Below are positions 30,187 to 38,538 of a stretch of DNA of 64,000 nucleotides, in pieces. Under the pieces are notes generated by a model that had not been told where the DNA came from, ran no database searches, and was given only the letters and a program-made list of their open reading frames with translations. The position numbers and the translations under genes are program-made. Numbering within the stretch: the stretch's first letter is position 1; each line of letters opens with the position of its first letter. This DNA comes from Streptomyces sp. NBRC 109706 (lineage in GTDB: Bacteria > Actinomycetota > Actinomycetes > Streptomycetales > Streptomycetaceae), in assembly GCF_000974485.1 (NCBI RefSeq), contig NZ_BBOM01000006.1, positions 248,001 to 312,000 on the forward strand. Reading direction: 5' to 3'.

Positions 30187-31100
30187 TGGCTCGTCCCCGC
30201 ACCCTGCCCGGGCCCCCGCCCGCCGGCCGGGCGGCCGACTGGGTGGCCCCGCCGGTGCTGGTGCGGCGTGCCGGGGTGGGCGATCCGGCGCACGGCCGGG
30301 CCCTGTTGCTGCACGGCCTGGCCGACAACGCCCACGGGTGGGACGCCTGGCTGCGGCAGCCGGCCGCCGTCACGGGGCCCGAGCTGTGGGTGGCCGACCT
30401 GCCCTGGCGGGCCGAGACCCTGGCCGAGCTGAGCCGCGACGAGGATCTGGTGGCCCGGTTGGCGGACGCGCTGCGCGCGGTGCCGGGCGGTCCTGACCTG
30501 GTGGTGGCACACTCCATGGGCGCCGGCCAGCTGCTGGAGTTCCTCAACCGGCAACTGCTGCGCGGAGCCGATCCGTTCACCACCTACGGCATCCGTGCCC
30601 TGGTGCTGGTCTCGCCGTCCTTCCGGCGCGGCCGTGAGGAGTTCGACTGGCAGTGCCTGACCTCCTCGTTGGACGGGTTCGGCCGGCTGATGGCCGAGGG
30701 CATCCGGCTGCGGGACCACGGCCGGCTCTCCCCCGAACTCCGGCACGAGCTGGGCGAACGGGTACGCGACCGGGTCGGCCCCTACGGCTGGCTGCGGTTC
30801 TTCGACACCTATCTGCGGACCCCGGCGCTGCGCACCGAACTCCTCACCGTGCCCTGCCTGGTGATCGCGGGGGAGAACGACACCGCGGCGCCACCCGACG
30901 AGGGCCGACAACTGGCCGCGCACCTGCCGGACGCGGAATTCCGTACGCTGCGGGACTGCGGGCACTTCCCGATGACCGAGCGAGCGGACGCCTTCGCGGA
31001 CCTGGTCGCCGGGTTCCTGCGACGACTGCCGGCTCCGGCCGGTCAGCCCTCCGATCCCCGAAACCTTCCTGGGAGTTCCACCGATGACCGCAGTGACTGA
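30186..31100 (+). CDS. alpha/beta hydrolase
   Basis: This 304-residue alpha/beta-hydrolase fold has the nucleophile elbow AHSMGAG (Ser about 110), an oxyanion-loop motif LLHGLADNAHGW, a late Asp in IAGENDTAAPP and catalytic His in CGHFPM. Its start codon overlaps the previous stop (TGATG), so it is translationally coupled. In an operon ending with an acyl carrier protein it may act as a thioesterase or acyl hydrolase; that is inference. The last ~25 residues are a Pro/Asp-rich tail overlapping the next small ORF. Confidence 0.88.
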   Translation: MARPRTLPGPPPAGRAADWVAPPVLVRRAGVGDPAHGRALLLHGLADNAHGWDAWLRQPAAVTGPELWVADLPWRAETLAELSRDEDLVARLADALRAVPGGPDLVVAHSMGAGQLLEFLNRQLLRGADPFTTYGIRALVLVSPSFRRGREEFDWQCLTSSLDGFGRLMAEGIRLRDHGRLSPELRHELGERVRDRVGPYGWLRFFDTYLRTPALRTELLTVPCLVIAGENDTAAPPDEGRQLAAHLPDAEFRTLRDCGHFPMTERADAFADLVAGFLRRLPAPAGQPSDPRNLPGSSTDDRSD

Positions 31101-31245
31101 GAACGCCGTCAAGGCGCCGCCATCCCCCGGATCGGGGCCACGGCAGCGGTCCCGCTCCGCCGGCTCCTCCGGCTCCGTGGGCTCCGGCTCCGCCGGCTCC
31201 GGCTTGGTCGGCTCCGGCTCCGTCGCTTCGCACGGGCGGGGCTGA
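31084..31245 (+). CDS. small Gly/Ser-rich ORF in the DsrE operon
   Basis: It encodes 53 residues. The ATG follows CCTGGGAGTTCCACC, one of the best ribosome sites in the operon, and overlaps the hydrolase end by 17 bases. Residues 1-15 (MTAVTENAVKAPPSP) look ordinary. The rest is a Ser/Gly repeat built from GGCTCC units, ending in SHGRG. It could be a real small protein, or the degraded N-terminus of another gene. No Cys. Confidence 0.45.
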   Translation: MTAVTENAVKAPPSPGSGPRQRSRSAGSSGSVGSGSAGSGLVGSGSVASHGRG

Positions 31246-31250
31246 ATCCG

Positions 31251-31598
31251 GTGTCGAACCCGACCACGGCCGCGACGGCCCACTTCCTGCTGATCGAGAC
31301 CCGCACCCCCGGCGCCCTGGAGGACGACGGACTCCTCGGCGACGGCCTGGCCCAGGCAGAGATCGGCCACCAGGTCACGCTGTTCCTGATCCAGGACGCC
31401 GTCGCCTGGACCCTGCCCACCCACGCCCCGCTGCTCGGCCGACTCTCCGCCGCCGGCGTACGGATCTGGGTCGACGACTTCTCACTGACCCAACGCGGCC
31501 TCGCCGGCCGGGCGCTGCCGCACGGGGCGACCCAGGTGACGATGGACGACGTGGCCGAGGCCGTACTGGCCCCCGAGATCAGGGTGGTGTGGCACTGA
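31251..31598 (+). CDS. DsrE-like sulfur-relay protein, cysteine-free (1 of 3)
   Basis: This 115-residue single alpha/beta domain resembles DsrE/DsrF/DsrH (Tus) proteins: strand HFLLIETR, a helix, then 'GHQVTLFLIQDAVAWTLP' and a late strand VRIWVDD. No Cys is present, so it cannot carry a persulfide itself and may be a structural subunit. The GTG start lies 5 bases after the preceding small ORF; its stop overlaps the next start (TGATG). Assignment rests on fold pattern. Confidence 0.7.
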   Translation: MSNPTTAATAHFLLIETRTPGALEDDGLLGDGLAQAEIGHQVTLFLIQDAVAWTLPTHAPLLGRLSAAGVRIWVDDFSLTQRGLAGRALPHGATQVTMDDVAEAVLAPEIRVVWH

Positions 31599-32005
31599 TG
31601 CCCCGCGAACTGAGCCGCGTCGACCTGCTGTTGATCGTGATGGGCGCGCCACACCAGTCGGACCAGACCACCAGCGTACTGCGCCTCGTCCAGGCCCTGA
31701 TGGAACGCGGCGGCCGGGTCCGGGTCTGGTCGTGCGGCGACTCCACCCATCTCACCCAGCAACACCTGGGCGAGCGCAAGCAGCGCAACTTCGCCGACTG
31801 GCACGCCAGTTACCCGACCACCGCCGTGCTGGTGCGGGACCTGCTGACCGCGTTCCCCGAACAACTGGAGTGGTTCAGCTGCCAGTTCTGCAGCGAGGAC
31901 CGGGGCGCCACCGACCATCTGCCGGAGATCCCGATGTACGGGCCGTCGAAGTTCGCCCGGATCAGCGCCTCCGCCGACAAGACCGTGATGCTCGGGGTGA
32001 TCTGA
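31598..32005 (+). CDS. DsrE-like protein with Cys residues (2 of 3)
   Basis: This 135-residue DsrE-type domain (VDLLLIVMGAPHQSDQTTS, then GGRVRVWSCGDST) is the only one of the three with cysteines: Cys46 and a CxxC pair, Cys95/Cys98, in SCQFCSEDRG. That makes it the candidate persulfide carrier or redox-active subunit. Start overlaps the previous stop by one base and the next gene starts one base after its stop, so the three are likely made together, as in the dsrEFH complexes of sulfur-oxidising bacteria. The actual sulfur donor and acceptor are unknown. Confidence 0.72.
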   Translation: MPRELSRVDLLLIVMGAPHQSDQTTSVLRLVQALMERGGRVRVWSCGDSTHLTQQHLGERKQRNFADWHASYPTTAVLVRDLLTAFPEQLEWFSCQFCSEDRGATDHLPEIPMYGPSKFARISASADKTVMLGVI

Positions 32006-32006
32006 G

Positions 32007-32423
32007 ATGACCGAACCGTCCGAGACCTCCGCGACGCCGGCGCGGGTGCTGGCCATCGTCGACCGCGCCTACCGGGGCGCCGTCGAGAAGCAGTACGCCG
32101 ACTCGCTGTACCTGGCGCTCGAACTCCACCGCCAACTCGGCGGGATGGACATCCTGCTACGCGGCCAGGCCGTCAGCTACGCGGCCAGGCACGCCGAGGT
32201 ACCGACCCTGCGGGTCGGCGAGCGCGAGCTCACCTCCCTGACCGACCCGCGCCGCGACGTGGAACGGCTGCTGGAGGCCGGACTACGCGTTCTCGCCGAC
32301 GAGACCGCCCTGCACACCTGGGGTCTGGACGGCCCCGACGCCCTGCTGCCGGGGGTGGAGCGGACGACCGCCCGCCGGACGGCGGAGCGCTGGGCCGACT
32401 ACCGGATGGTGTCGTTCCTCTGA
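32007..32423 (+). CDS. DsrE-like protein, cysteine-free (3 of 3)
   Basis: It encodes 138 residues. The core is 'ARVLAIVDRAYRGAVEKQYA' with a helix and 'GGMDILLRGQAVSYAAR', then LRVLADETALHTWGL at the position where canonical DsrE/TusD proteins carry the active Cys; here that Cys is absent. A ~25-residue C-terminal extension ends in a Trp/Arg-rich helix. It is the third member of the set and is 57 bases upstream of the acyl carrier protein gene. Confidence 0.68.
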   Translation: MTEPSETSATPARVLAIVDRAYRGAVEKQYADSLYLALELHRQLGGMDILLRGQAVSYAARHAEVPTLRVGERELTSLTDPRRDVERLLEAGLRVLADETALHTWGLDGPDALLPGVERTTARRTAERWADYRMVSFL

Positions 32424-32480
32424 CACCAGCCCATCCGTGCCATCCGGCACAAGCCACGCATCGAAGGAGCACACCACACC

Positions 32481-32738
32481 ATGAGCGCCAACGACACCAC
32501 CGCCCAGCTGGACCTTGAGGACCTGCGCGCCGCCATCGCCGGCGCCCTCGACGTCCAGATCGGCGAACTCACCGACACCGCGAAATTCGTCGACGACCTC
32601 GGGGTCGACTCCCTGATGGCCCTGGAGGTCGTGGTCGTCCTGGAGAAGAAGTACGGCATACGCTTCGAGGAGCAGCAGCTCCGCCAGATCACCTCCCTGC
32701 GGAGCGCCTACGAGGTCCTTCAGTCGAAGCTCGCCTGA
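32481..32738 (+). CDS. acyl carrier protein
   Basis: This 85-residue acyl carrier protein has the phosphopantetheine attachment motif GVDSLMALE (Ser about 44). Helices 1-4 of normal length are present, and a conserved acidic patch follows the Ser. It has its own GAAGGAG site and is the last gene of the operon before a strong terminator. Nearby fatty-acid or polyketide synthase genes are absent, so it is a stand-alone specialised carrier. Substrate loading must come from elsewhere or from an unrecognised partner. Confidence 0.93.
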   Translation: MSANDTTAQLDLEDLRAAIAGALDVQIGELTDTAKFVDDLGVDSLMALEVVVVLEKKYGIRFEEQQLRQITSLRSAYEVLQSKLA

Positions 32739-32767
32739 GCACCCCCGCGCGACGGGCAGCCGCCCGA

Positions 32768-32815
32768 CCGAACGCCCGCACCGCCCCGAATCCTTTCGGC
32801 GGTACGGGCGTTCGG
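32768..32815 (+). terminator. terminator of the DsrE/ACP operon
   Basis: CCGAACGCCCG and CGGGCGTTCGG form the outer stem, and CCGCC/GGCGG the inner stem around a short loop. CATTTCAA follows. Confidence 0.8.
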
Positions 32816-32931
32816 CATTTCAACCCTCCTAACACCTTCCTGCCAACATCTGCCGCGACACCCCATATACGCGGTAGATCCATTAGCCTCCGGGATCGAA
32901 GATCTTGCAGGTTGAGGAAGGAAACAGGGAA

Positions 32932-33591
32932 ATGCGCTATCCGAGAGTCGCCATCGCCGCGGTCGCCGCCATCGGACTTGTCTCCGCGCTCAGCGGCACG
33001 GCATCCGCCGCCACCGACGAGGACACCCCCCAGTCGTGCGGCCCGGTCGAACTCTCCGGCTCCCTCCCCGTACCCCCGGAGGGAATGTCCGTCCAGCAGA
33101 CCGTCACCATCGGCGAGGACTGCGAGCCGGAGCTGGGCCCCGTCGAATACGTCCCGGCCGAATCGCCTTCGGCCGACCTCGCCTCGACCGCCGCCAGCCG
33201 CCAGATCCGCAGCTGGAACGAGATGTACGACTGTTGCAACATCCGCATGAGCGGCCTCTACACCACCGCCGACTGGACCACCGAGGACAACCGCATCCTC
33301 ACCGCAACCACCGGGGCCACCCAGGAGTGGAACCGCGAGCCCTGGAACGCCGGCTGGAACCTGGAATCCGCCTCCGACACCCAGAACTGCGCCGAGGACT
33401 GCGCCACCGTCCAACACGAGGCCGTCGCCGACTTCTCCTACCAGGGCATCTTCGACCCCATCGGCAACCTCTACGCCAACTCCCACCAGTCATCCATAAC
33501 CCTCAACCCCGACACCACCGCGACCTGCACCTTCGACGTCCAACTCCGCAACACCTTCATCGGCTGGAACTGGCAACGCGGCTGCGAGTAA
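32932..33591 (+). CDS. secreted Cys-rich hypothetical protein
   Basis: It encodes 219 residues with a good Sec signal (RVAIAAVAAIGLVSALSGTA, cleavage near ASA-ATD). Eight mature-chain Cys include an adjacent pair in MYDCCNIRM. The second half is rich in Trp/Asn and beta-forming residues, so a disulfide-stabilised extracellular domain is likely. GAGGAAGGAAACAGGG precedes the start at 32932. Not recognised; not obviously part of the preceding operon because a terminator intervenes. Confidence 0.72.
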   Translation: MRYPRVAIAAVAAIGLVSALSGTASAATDEDTPQSCGPVELSGSLPVPPEGMSVQQTVTIGEDCEPELGPVEYVPAESPSADLASTAASRQIRSWNEMYDCCNIRMSGLYTTADWTTEDNRILTATTGATQEWNREPWNAGWNLESASDTQNCAEDCATVQHEAVADFSYQGIFDPIGNLYANSHQSSITLNPDTTATCTFDVQLRNTFIGWNWQRGCE

Positions 33592-33856
33592 CCCCCGGGA
33601 GCCCCGCCACCGGCCGGAACCGGCAACCCCCATCGCCCGTTCCGGCCCCCCGGGACCCCGGGCGCTCTACCGTCTGGCCCTTCACCAGCGCCTCGACCGC
33701 CCGGCGACCACCGCATCATTCACACACGGACAGCTCGTGAACACGGAGTTGGAGTCGCGCCGCGTCTGCGGGGCAGGCCCCGGTCCACCGCCGGCACCCG
33801 CCACGACTCCCCCCTTCGAGAGATCCACGCCGCACCGCTTGCGCGGACGACTCGTC

Positions 33857-33900
33857 GGCAGGATTCGAACCCACAACCTTCCGATTGTCAGGACCGGACC
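33857..33900 (-). repeat. diverged tRNA-Arg 3'-end copy (old att site)
   Basis: GGCAGGATTCGAACC (T-arm, reverse strand) and CAACCTTC are retained, but the anticodon side is changed and no acceptor/D-arm is present, so it is not a functional tRNA. It marks the left border of the older element. Confidence 0.55.
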
Positions 33901-34277
33901 GGCGCCGGCATCGGGGCCCCACCCTCGTCACGTTGCGGCTGCCCGTACGCCGAACGCCGCTGCCGTGTCACCTATCAGGAAGCGAACGCGGCAACCGGCC
34001 TCGGCCTTGCTGCGAAGCGTCTCCACATAGGTCGGCTGGTCCAGCCACAGGAAGTAGTTGGTGTACCCGGCCAAGGTGATGTCTTCGGTGGCGCCCTGGG
34101 TCAACCCACCCCACACCGAAACAACATCTCTGCCTCAACTCCCAACGCCGCCGCGGCGTCCTCTCGCTTTCCCGCGTACGGGATCAACCCGTCGTCGCCG
34201 ATCCACCGTTCGACCGTTTTCCCCGAGACCCCTACCCGCATGGCCAGCTGACGCGGCGAGATCCCGGCGTCAGCCAT
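33901..34277 (-). pseudogene. XRE regulator with DUF5919-type tail, frameshifted and truncated at att
   Basis: The N-terminal ~58 residues form an HTH (ISPRQLAMRVGVSGKTVERWI). Then the frame breaks near 34105. The continuation in another frame, 'WGGLTQGATEDITLAGYTNY' and EAGCRVRFLIGD, is the start of the DUF5919-like region seen in full-length Streptomyces regulators. It stops at the att copy, losing the rest. It is not functional. Confidence 0.7.
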
Positions 34278-34484
34278 AGGGACGTTGGGCGCTTCCAAAC
34301 CATACGGCCAAGGTGCATCAACTAGAGCTGCATATGGGGAGATTCGTCCCCGCCAGCTGGCGAATCGCAGACACATGAAGGGTGCCCGGACTTCGCAAAC
34401 GCCCCCAGGTCGCCCGTTCCTGACTCGCCCGATGCGGGACAGGACGACATCGACGTGGAGAGAAACCAGCCCCCCGTCGTCGGA

Positions 34485-35073
34485 CGCGCCGGCCCGGCCG
34501 GATGTGGTGCCGTATACCGCCAGGTGGAGCGGGGAACACATCGAGCAGCCGGTGGTACCGCGTATGCGGATGAGGTCCTTCAGAACCGGGACGCTGGTCG
34601 GGTGTTGTGGTCCCGCATCGGCATACGGCCGGAGTTCGGCAGAGTGCACGGCACCGTGCGCCGGCTCCTGTGCCAGTTCTGCGGCGCCCCGGCGGACGAG
34701 AACGACGACGGCGTGCTCTGGCTCCTCGGCGAGGCCCCGGACGACCCCGACTCCTGGCCCGAGAAGCCGGAGACCTCCCATCCCCGGCTCTGCCTACCCT
34801 GCGCCACCACCTCCGTACAACTGTGCCCTCACCTCAGCAAGCACTACGTCGCACTACGCGTCCGGGACTTCCACCCCGCCGGAGTCCGCCGGAGTCTCCT
34901 TCGACGACCCCCGGGTGCGCTGGGTCCGCGCGAGCCAACTGATCATGCGACTCGACGCGTTCACCGTGGTGGACCTGGAGACGGGAGTCTCCCGGACTGC
35001 CGACACGTTGGCACTCGAGTGGCCGCAGAGGCTTTGCGCGGAGCCGCACGACAGGCCGGACCTCCGTGCCTGA
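34485..35073 (+). pseudogene. frameshifted copy of the cysteine-bearing protein at 37554
   Basis: Three pieces in two frames match the intact gene: ARPDVVPYTARWSGEHIEQP, then RRLLCQFCGAPADENDDGVL through HLSKHYVALRVRDFH, then AGVSFDDPRVRWVRASQL. A short deletion near 34560 and a longer one near 34885 caused the frame changes. A TTCGAGGC/GCCTCGAA hairpin (35102-35145) follows, as after the intact copy. Confidence 0.8.
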
Positions 35074-35340
35074 CCGCGTCTCTGGCCGAGTGGCCCCGGC
35101 TCTTCGAGGCCGCCCCTGGCGGCCAGGCTGCGTAAAGCCTCGAAGGACGCCAGCCCCACGACCGCCGCGCGCTTGAGGATCGCCGAGACGGTGGATCGCG
35201 CCCGACCGACGGCGGCCCGACCGCCCCGGCGCAGTGAAGGTGCCCGCGTGAGCGATCCCGACAGAGACGGTTGCCGTCAAAGACCGCCGTCAGCGCCCAC
35301 GCGAAAGCCCCCGCCGAGTGATCGACAGGGGCTCTGAGCT

Positions 35341-35383
35341 GCGCGCTCGGCAGGATTCGAACCTGCAACCTTCTGATCCGTAG
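35341..35383 (-). repeat. attL: exact 43-bp copy of the tRNA-Arg(ACG) 3' end
   Basis: It is identical to 38786-38828, covering acceptor 3' side, T arm and anticodon arm of the tRNA. Sequence beyond the anticodon loop differs. This defines an insertion of about 3.45 kb ending at the intact tRNA. Confidence 0.9.
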
Positions 35384-35509
35384 GACCGGGCGGGGGCCTG
35401 TACATGGGCCCCCGCCCTCGTCGTGGTGTGGCTGCCCGTGTGCCGAAAACCGCTGCCATGTGGGGCCGTTGGCGTCGCCGTTGGCGTCAACGCCAGTAGT
35501 CTCGGCACC

Positions 35510-35857
35510 ATGACTGACTGCGTGCAGGTGTCCACCGCCGTCGAGAGTCGTGAAGCGGCGGAGAGCCTGGCCCGGGGGGTGGTGGAGGCCCGACTCGCTG
35601 CGGGAGCACAGATCGTCGGTCCTGTGGTCTCGGTGTTCTGGCACCTCGGTGAGTTCGGCACGGGCGAGGAGTGGCAGCTTCTGCTACGAACCACGAACGA
35701 CCGGTACCCGGCGCTCGAAGCACACCTGATCGCCCAACACCCCTGGGACAACCCGGAGATCGTCGCCGTCCCCATTACCGCCGGCTCCGCCGGCTATCTC
35801 GACTGGGTTCGCAGGACGGTAACCGATGACAGCGAAACCTCAGGAAACGGGACCTGA
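35510..35857 (+). CDS. cutA: CutA1-family divalent cation tolerance protein
   Basis: This 115-residue trimeric alpha/beta protein has the family segments 'AESLARGVVEARLAAGAQI' (helix 1), VSVFWHLGEFGTGEEWQLLL (beta strands, W in place of the usual YWW) and 'HPWDNPEIVAVPITAGSAGY' (HPYExPEI motif). Its physiological role is debated; a direct part in copper tolerance is doubtful. It lies just inside attL, and stops one base before the convergent XRE-TPR gene. Confidence 0.9.
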   Translation: MTDCVQVSTAVESREAAESLARGVVEARLAAGAQIVGPVVSVFWHLGEFGTGEEWQLLLRTTNDRYPALEAHLIAQHPWDNPEIVAVPITAGSAGYLDWVRRTVTDDSETSGNGT

Positions 35858-35858
35858 G

Positions 35859-37175
35859 TCACGCTGCCGCTTCTTCGAGAACGGCGGCAACCTCGGGGAC
35901 CCTGCCATGCGGCTTCAGTCGGCCCACGAGTGTCTGAACGCGTTCACGGGGCCTCACAGAACCTACTCCCGTGGCTAGTTGCAGGGAACGGCCCGTCACA
36001 GCTGCGGCCTGCTCGATCTCTCCCCCATCGAGGTACGCATGAGCGAGCCAAGTCATATAGAGGGACTTGTCCCGGGCATGGGTATCCGAGAACGTCTGTA
36101 GGGCCGACTCCAGAACCGGCACCGCCCGCAAAGGACGGCCCAGTTCCGTCCAGCAGCGCCCCGTCATGATCTGGAGTTCCCGCATATCGACCCATGAGGC
36201 CCAGTGCGGGGCAGACTCAGTTTCTGAGGATCGGGTGAGTTCCGCTTCGGCTTCCGAGAGGGCGCTTTCCGTCTCCTTCACCTGCCCGGCTCGCGCATGC
36301 GCCCACGCCCGGCGCTCAAGGAGAAGCGCACGGACCGCCGCCGGCACGTCCCTTCCCATCTGCTCGCACGACGCAGACGCAAGCTCGACTCCCGACCGCT
36401 CTACACTCACCTGCTGGTATGCCAGAAATGCCAGGGAGTTGCAGATCAGGGGCACGTCGTCGGCCTCGACGGCCATGCGGTGGGCGGTGCGATAAAGGCG
36501 TTCCGCCTCGGGCTGGCGGCCAGCGTCGAAAGCGGCCCATCCCGCCTGCTGTGCCTGTTCGGCGCTCAGACTCAGCAGGGACCGACCCACCGCCTCGCTG
36601 TAACTGCTCTTCTCCAGCAGATCTGTGGTCGCCTTGAACTCGCCGAGATAGATGGAGTAGGTATCGGCACCGCCAAGGAGGTCATCCAGGCGACGCATCC
36701 TCGCCGTTCGCTCCTTCAGCCGATCCACCGTACTCGAACCGACACGTCCCGCGTCCGAGAAAGGAAATGTCGCTGGTATTCCTGCTGCGACCATTGACGC
36801 CGTGATGAATTTCCTGCGTCGCACTGCTTCGTCCTCTGCATCTTTCGCGGTGCTGACACGTGATTCCGGCACTGCCCCGAAGTGCTCAACCTCCCATGGG
36901 CGCGGGGCCAGTCCAATCATGGAACCTGGAATACGCAGAGCATCCGCGATGGCTGCGATTTTCTTATAGGTGGTGATCGCTCCCTCGCCTTTGGCCAGTT
37001 TACCCACGCGCTCCGGGCTGATATCGCAGGCGCCAGCGATCTTGACGAAGCTGATCCCACCCCATTTACGGGCGAGTGCGAAGACCTTGCCGAAGTCGTG
37101 ACGGGCGATCGCCTGTCGCACATCCGACCGTTCCAGCACACTGGGTGGCAGTGCTGCCGGAGACTTGTAGGTCAT
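35859..37175 (-). CDS. XRE-HTH regulator with TPR-like C-terminus
   Basis: This 438-residue protein has an N-terminal helix-turn-helix (FVKIAGACDISPERVGKLAKG, about residues 40-60). A long helical region with TPR-like pairs follows from about 150, including 'AGWAAFDAGRQPEAERLYRT' and RCWTELGRPLRAVPVLESAL. This architecture is common in Streptomyces regulators that respond to peptide or small-molecule signals. The start at 37175 gives the conserved N-terminus and has GGGGATGTGAG upstream. Divergent from the two small genes at 37321 and 37554, which it may control. Confidence 0.85.
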   Translation of the reverse strand: MTYKSPAALPPSVLERSDVRQAIARHDFGKVFALARKWGGISFVKIAGACDISPERVGKLAKGEGAITTYKKIAAIADALRIPGSMIGLAPRPWEVEHFGAVPESRVSTAKDAEDEAVRRRKFITASMVAAGIPATFPFSDAGRVGSSTVDRLKERTARMRRLDDLLGGADTYSIYLGEFKATTDLLEKSSYSEAVGRSLLSLSAEQAQQAGWAAFDAGRQPEAERLYRTAHRMAVEADDVPLICNSLAFLAYQQVSVERSGVELASASCEQMGRDVPAAVRALLLERRAWAHARAGQVKETESALSEAEAELTRSSETESAPHWASWVDMRELQIMTGRCWTELGRPLRAVPVLESALQTFSDTHARDKSLYMTWLAHAYLDGGEIEQAAAVTGRSLQLATGVGSVRPRERVQTLVGRLKPHGRVPEVAAVLEEAAA

Positions 37176-37320
37176 CTCACATCCCCGCGTAGAGCTGATC
37201 AAGAAATACCACGTGCACCGACCGCCGAGTCTACCCATGATGGGTATCCCCATCGGCCCGGTTCATATTCACCAACCGTCCGGCAACACTCGCTTCTCCC
37301 CGAGTGGATGAGAGGCCGAG

Positions 37321-37560
37321 ATGCGGAACTCGATCGTGCGGATTGTCGAACTGCTGTTGCGCCTGTTGCTTCCCCCGCCCGGACGACATCGGGCCTCCGG
37401 AACGGAGATCGTCCCGCACCCCGGTGATGAACCCACCATGCCGCCGCTCTGGAGCTGGTGCGCCGAACCGTCGATGGACGCCACCGGATCGCCCTTCCCG
37501 ATGGTCCGTCCCTACGTGTTGGCCAAGGCGGAGTTGTCGGGAGGGGTAGTCCCATGCTGA
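37321..37560 (+). CDS. small basic/amphipathic protein (79 aa)
   Basis: The N-terminus is an amphipathic helix with RIVELLLRLLLPPPGRHR, a pattern seen in small Streptomyces proteins next to HTH regulators. Its stop overlaps the next start (ATGCTGA), so translation is coupled. Unknown function. The ribosome site (GATGAGAGGCCGAG) is moderate. Confidence 0.65.
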   Translation: MRNSIVRIVELLLRLLLPPPGRHRASGTEIVPHPGDEPTMPPLWSWCAEPSMDATGSPFPMVRPYVLAKAELSGGVVPC

Positions 37561-38231
37561 CCGAGCGCCAACATCGCCCGCCGTTGGGTGCGCTGGCCCG
37601 GCCGGATGTGGTGCCGTATATCGCTCAGTGGAGTGAGGAGCACGTCGAGCAGCCGGTGGTGATCGGGCGGGCCGGTGGTATCGCGTATGCGGATGAGGTG
37701 GTTCAGGACCGGGACGGGGGTGGGGTGTTGTGGTCGCGTTTCGGTATGCGTCCTGGCCGTGGGCGGCCGGAGTTCGGCAAGGTGCACGGTTTGCGGCAAC
37801 GCCGCACCATGCGGCGGCTCCTGTGTCAGGTCTGCGGCGATCCGGCTGACGAGAACGACGACGGGGTGCTGTGGCTCCTCGGTGAGGACCCGGACGACCC
37901 CGACTCCTGGCCCGAGAAGCTGGAGACCTCCCATCCCCCGCTGTGCCTGCCCTGCGCCGCCACCTCGGTACGGCTCTGCCCCCACCTCAGCAAGCACTAT
38001 GCCGCGCTGCGCGTGCGGGACTTCCACCTCGCCGGGGTCTGGGGCGCCCTCTACCGTGCCGGCTTCCCCCTACCCGTCAAGTCCGAGGCCGCCGGAGTCT
38101 CCTTTGACGACCCCCGGGTGCGTTGGGTCCGCGCGAGCCAACTGATCATGCGGCTCGACATGTACACCGTGGTGGACCTGGAGGCGGAAGTCTCCCGGAG
38201 TGCCGCCACCTTGGCACGCGGGTGGCCGTAG
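37554..38231 (+). CDS. hypothetical protein with CxxC/CxxC zinc-finger-like core
   Basis: It encodes 225 residues. Two Cys pairs, LLCQVCGDPAD and PPLCLPCAATSVRLCPH, about 60 residues apart suggest a zinc ribbon. The N-terminus has 'ARPDVVPYIAQWSEEHVEQP'. GGGAGGGG precedes the ATG. It is coupled to the small gene upstream. A decayed paralogue lies at 34485, so the family is specific to these elements. Not recognised. Confidence 0.75.
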   Translation: MLTERQHRPPLGALARPDVVPYIAQWSEEHVEQPVVIGRAGGIAYADEVVQDRDGGGVLWSRFGMRPGRGRPEFGKVHGLRQRRTMRRLLCQVCGDPADENDDGVLWLLGEDPDDPDSWPEKLETSHPPLCLPCAATSVRLCPHLSKHYAALRVRDFHLAGVWGALYRAGFPLPVKSEAAGVSFDDPRVRWVRASQLIMRLDMYTVVDLEAEVSRSAATLARGWP

Positions 38232-38340
38232 AGGCTTTGGGCGGGAGCTGCCAGGGGGCGAGAGAGCCGGGGGCCGTAAGCTCGCGCGGCGAGTCGGGCA
38301 CCCGTGCCTGACCGCGTTTCTGACCGAGTGGCCCCCGGCT

Positions 38341-38381
38341 CTTCGAGGCTCGCCCCCTGGTGGCTGCGTAAAGCCTCGAAG
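38341..38381 (+). terminator. conserved hairpin after the zinc-finger-like gene
   Basis: CTTCGAGGC and GCCTCGAAG pair around a 23-base loop. The same hairpin follows the pseudogene copy at 35102-35145, so it belongs to the duplicated unit. Confidence 0.5.
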
Positions 38382-38538
38382 GGCGCCGGCCCAGCCACCT
38401 CGCGCTGGGGGATCGCCGGGACATCACGGGCAAGGGGCCGACGGGCAGCGGGCGGCGGGTCGCTCGGCCGGGACCGGCCGAAGGACCGCACGCCCGGCCG
38501 AGGGCGGCCGAGCCGCCCGGTGCGCCGAAGGCACGCCC

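Noticed and set aside
33857..33900. Possible tRNA gene on the minus strand
   Set aside because: Only T-arm-like sequence is present; no acceptor 5' strand or D-arm. Treated as an att remnant. The same applies to 35341-35383 and 47231-47296.
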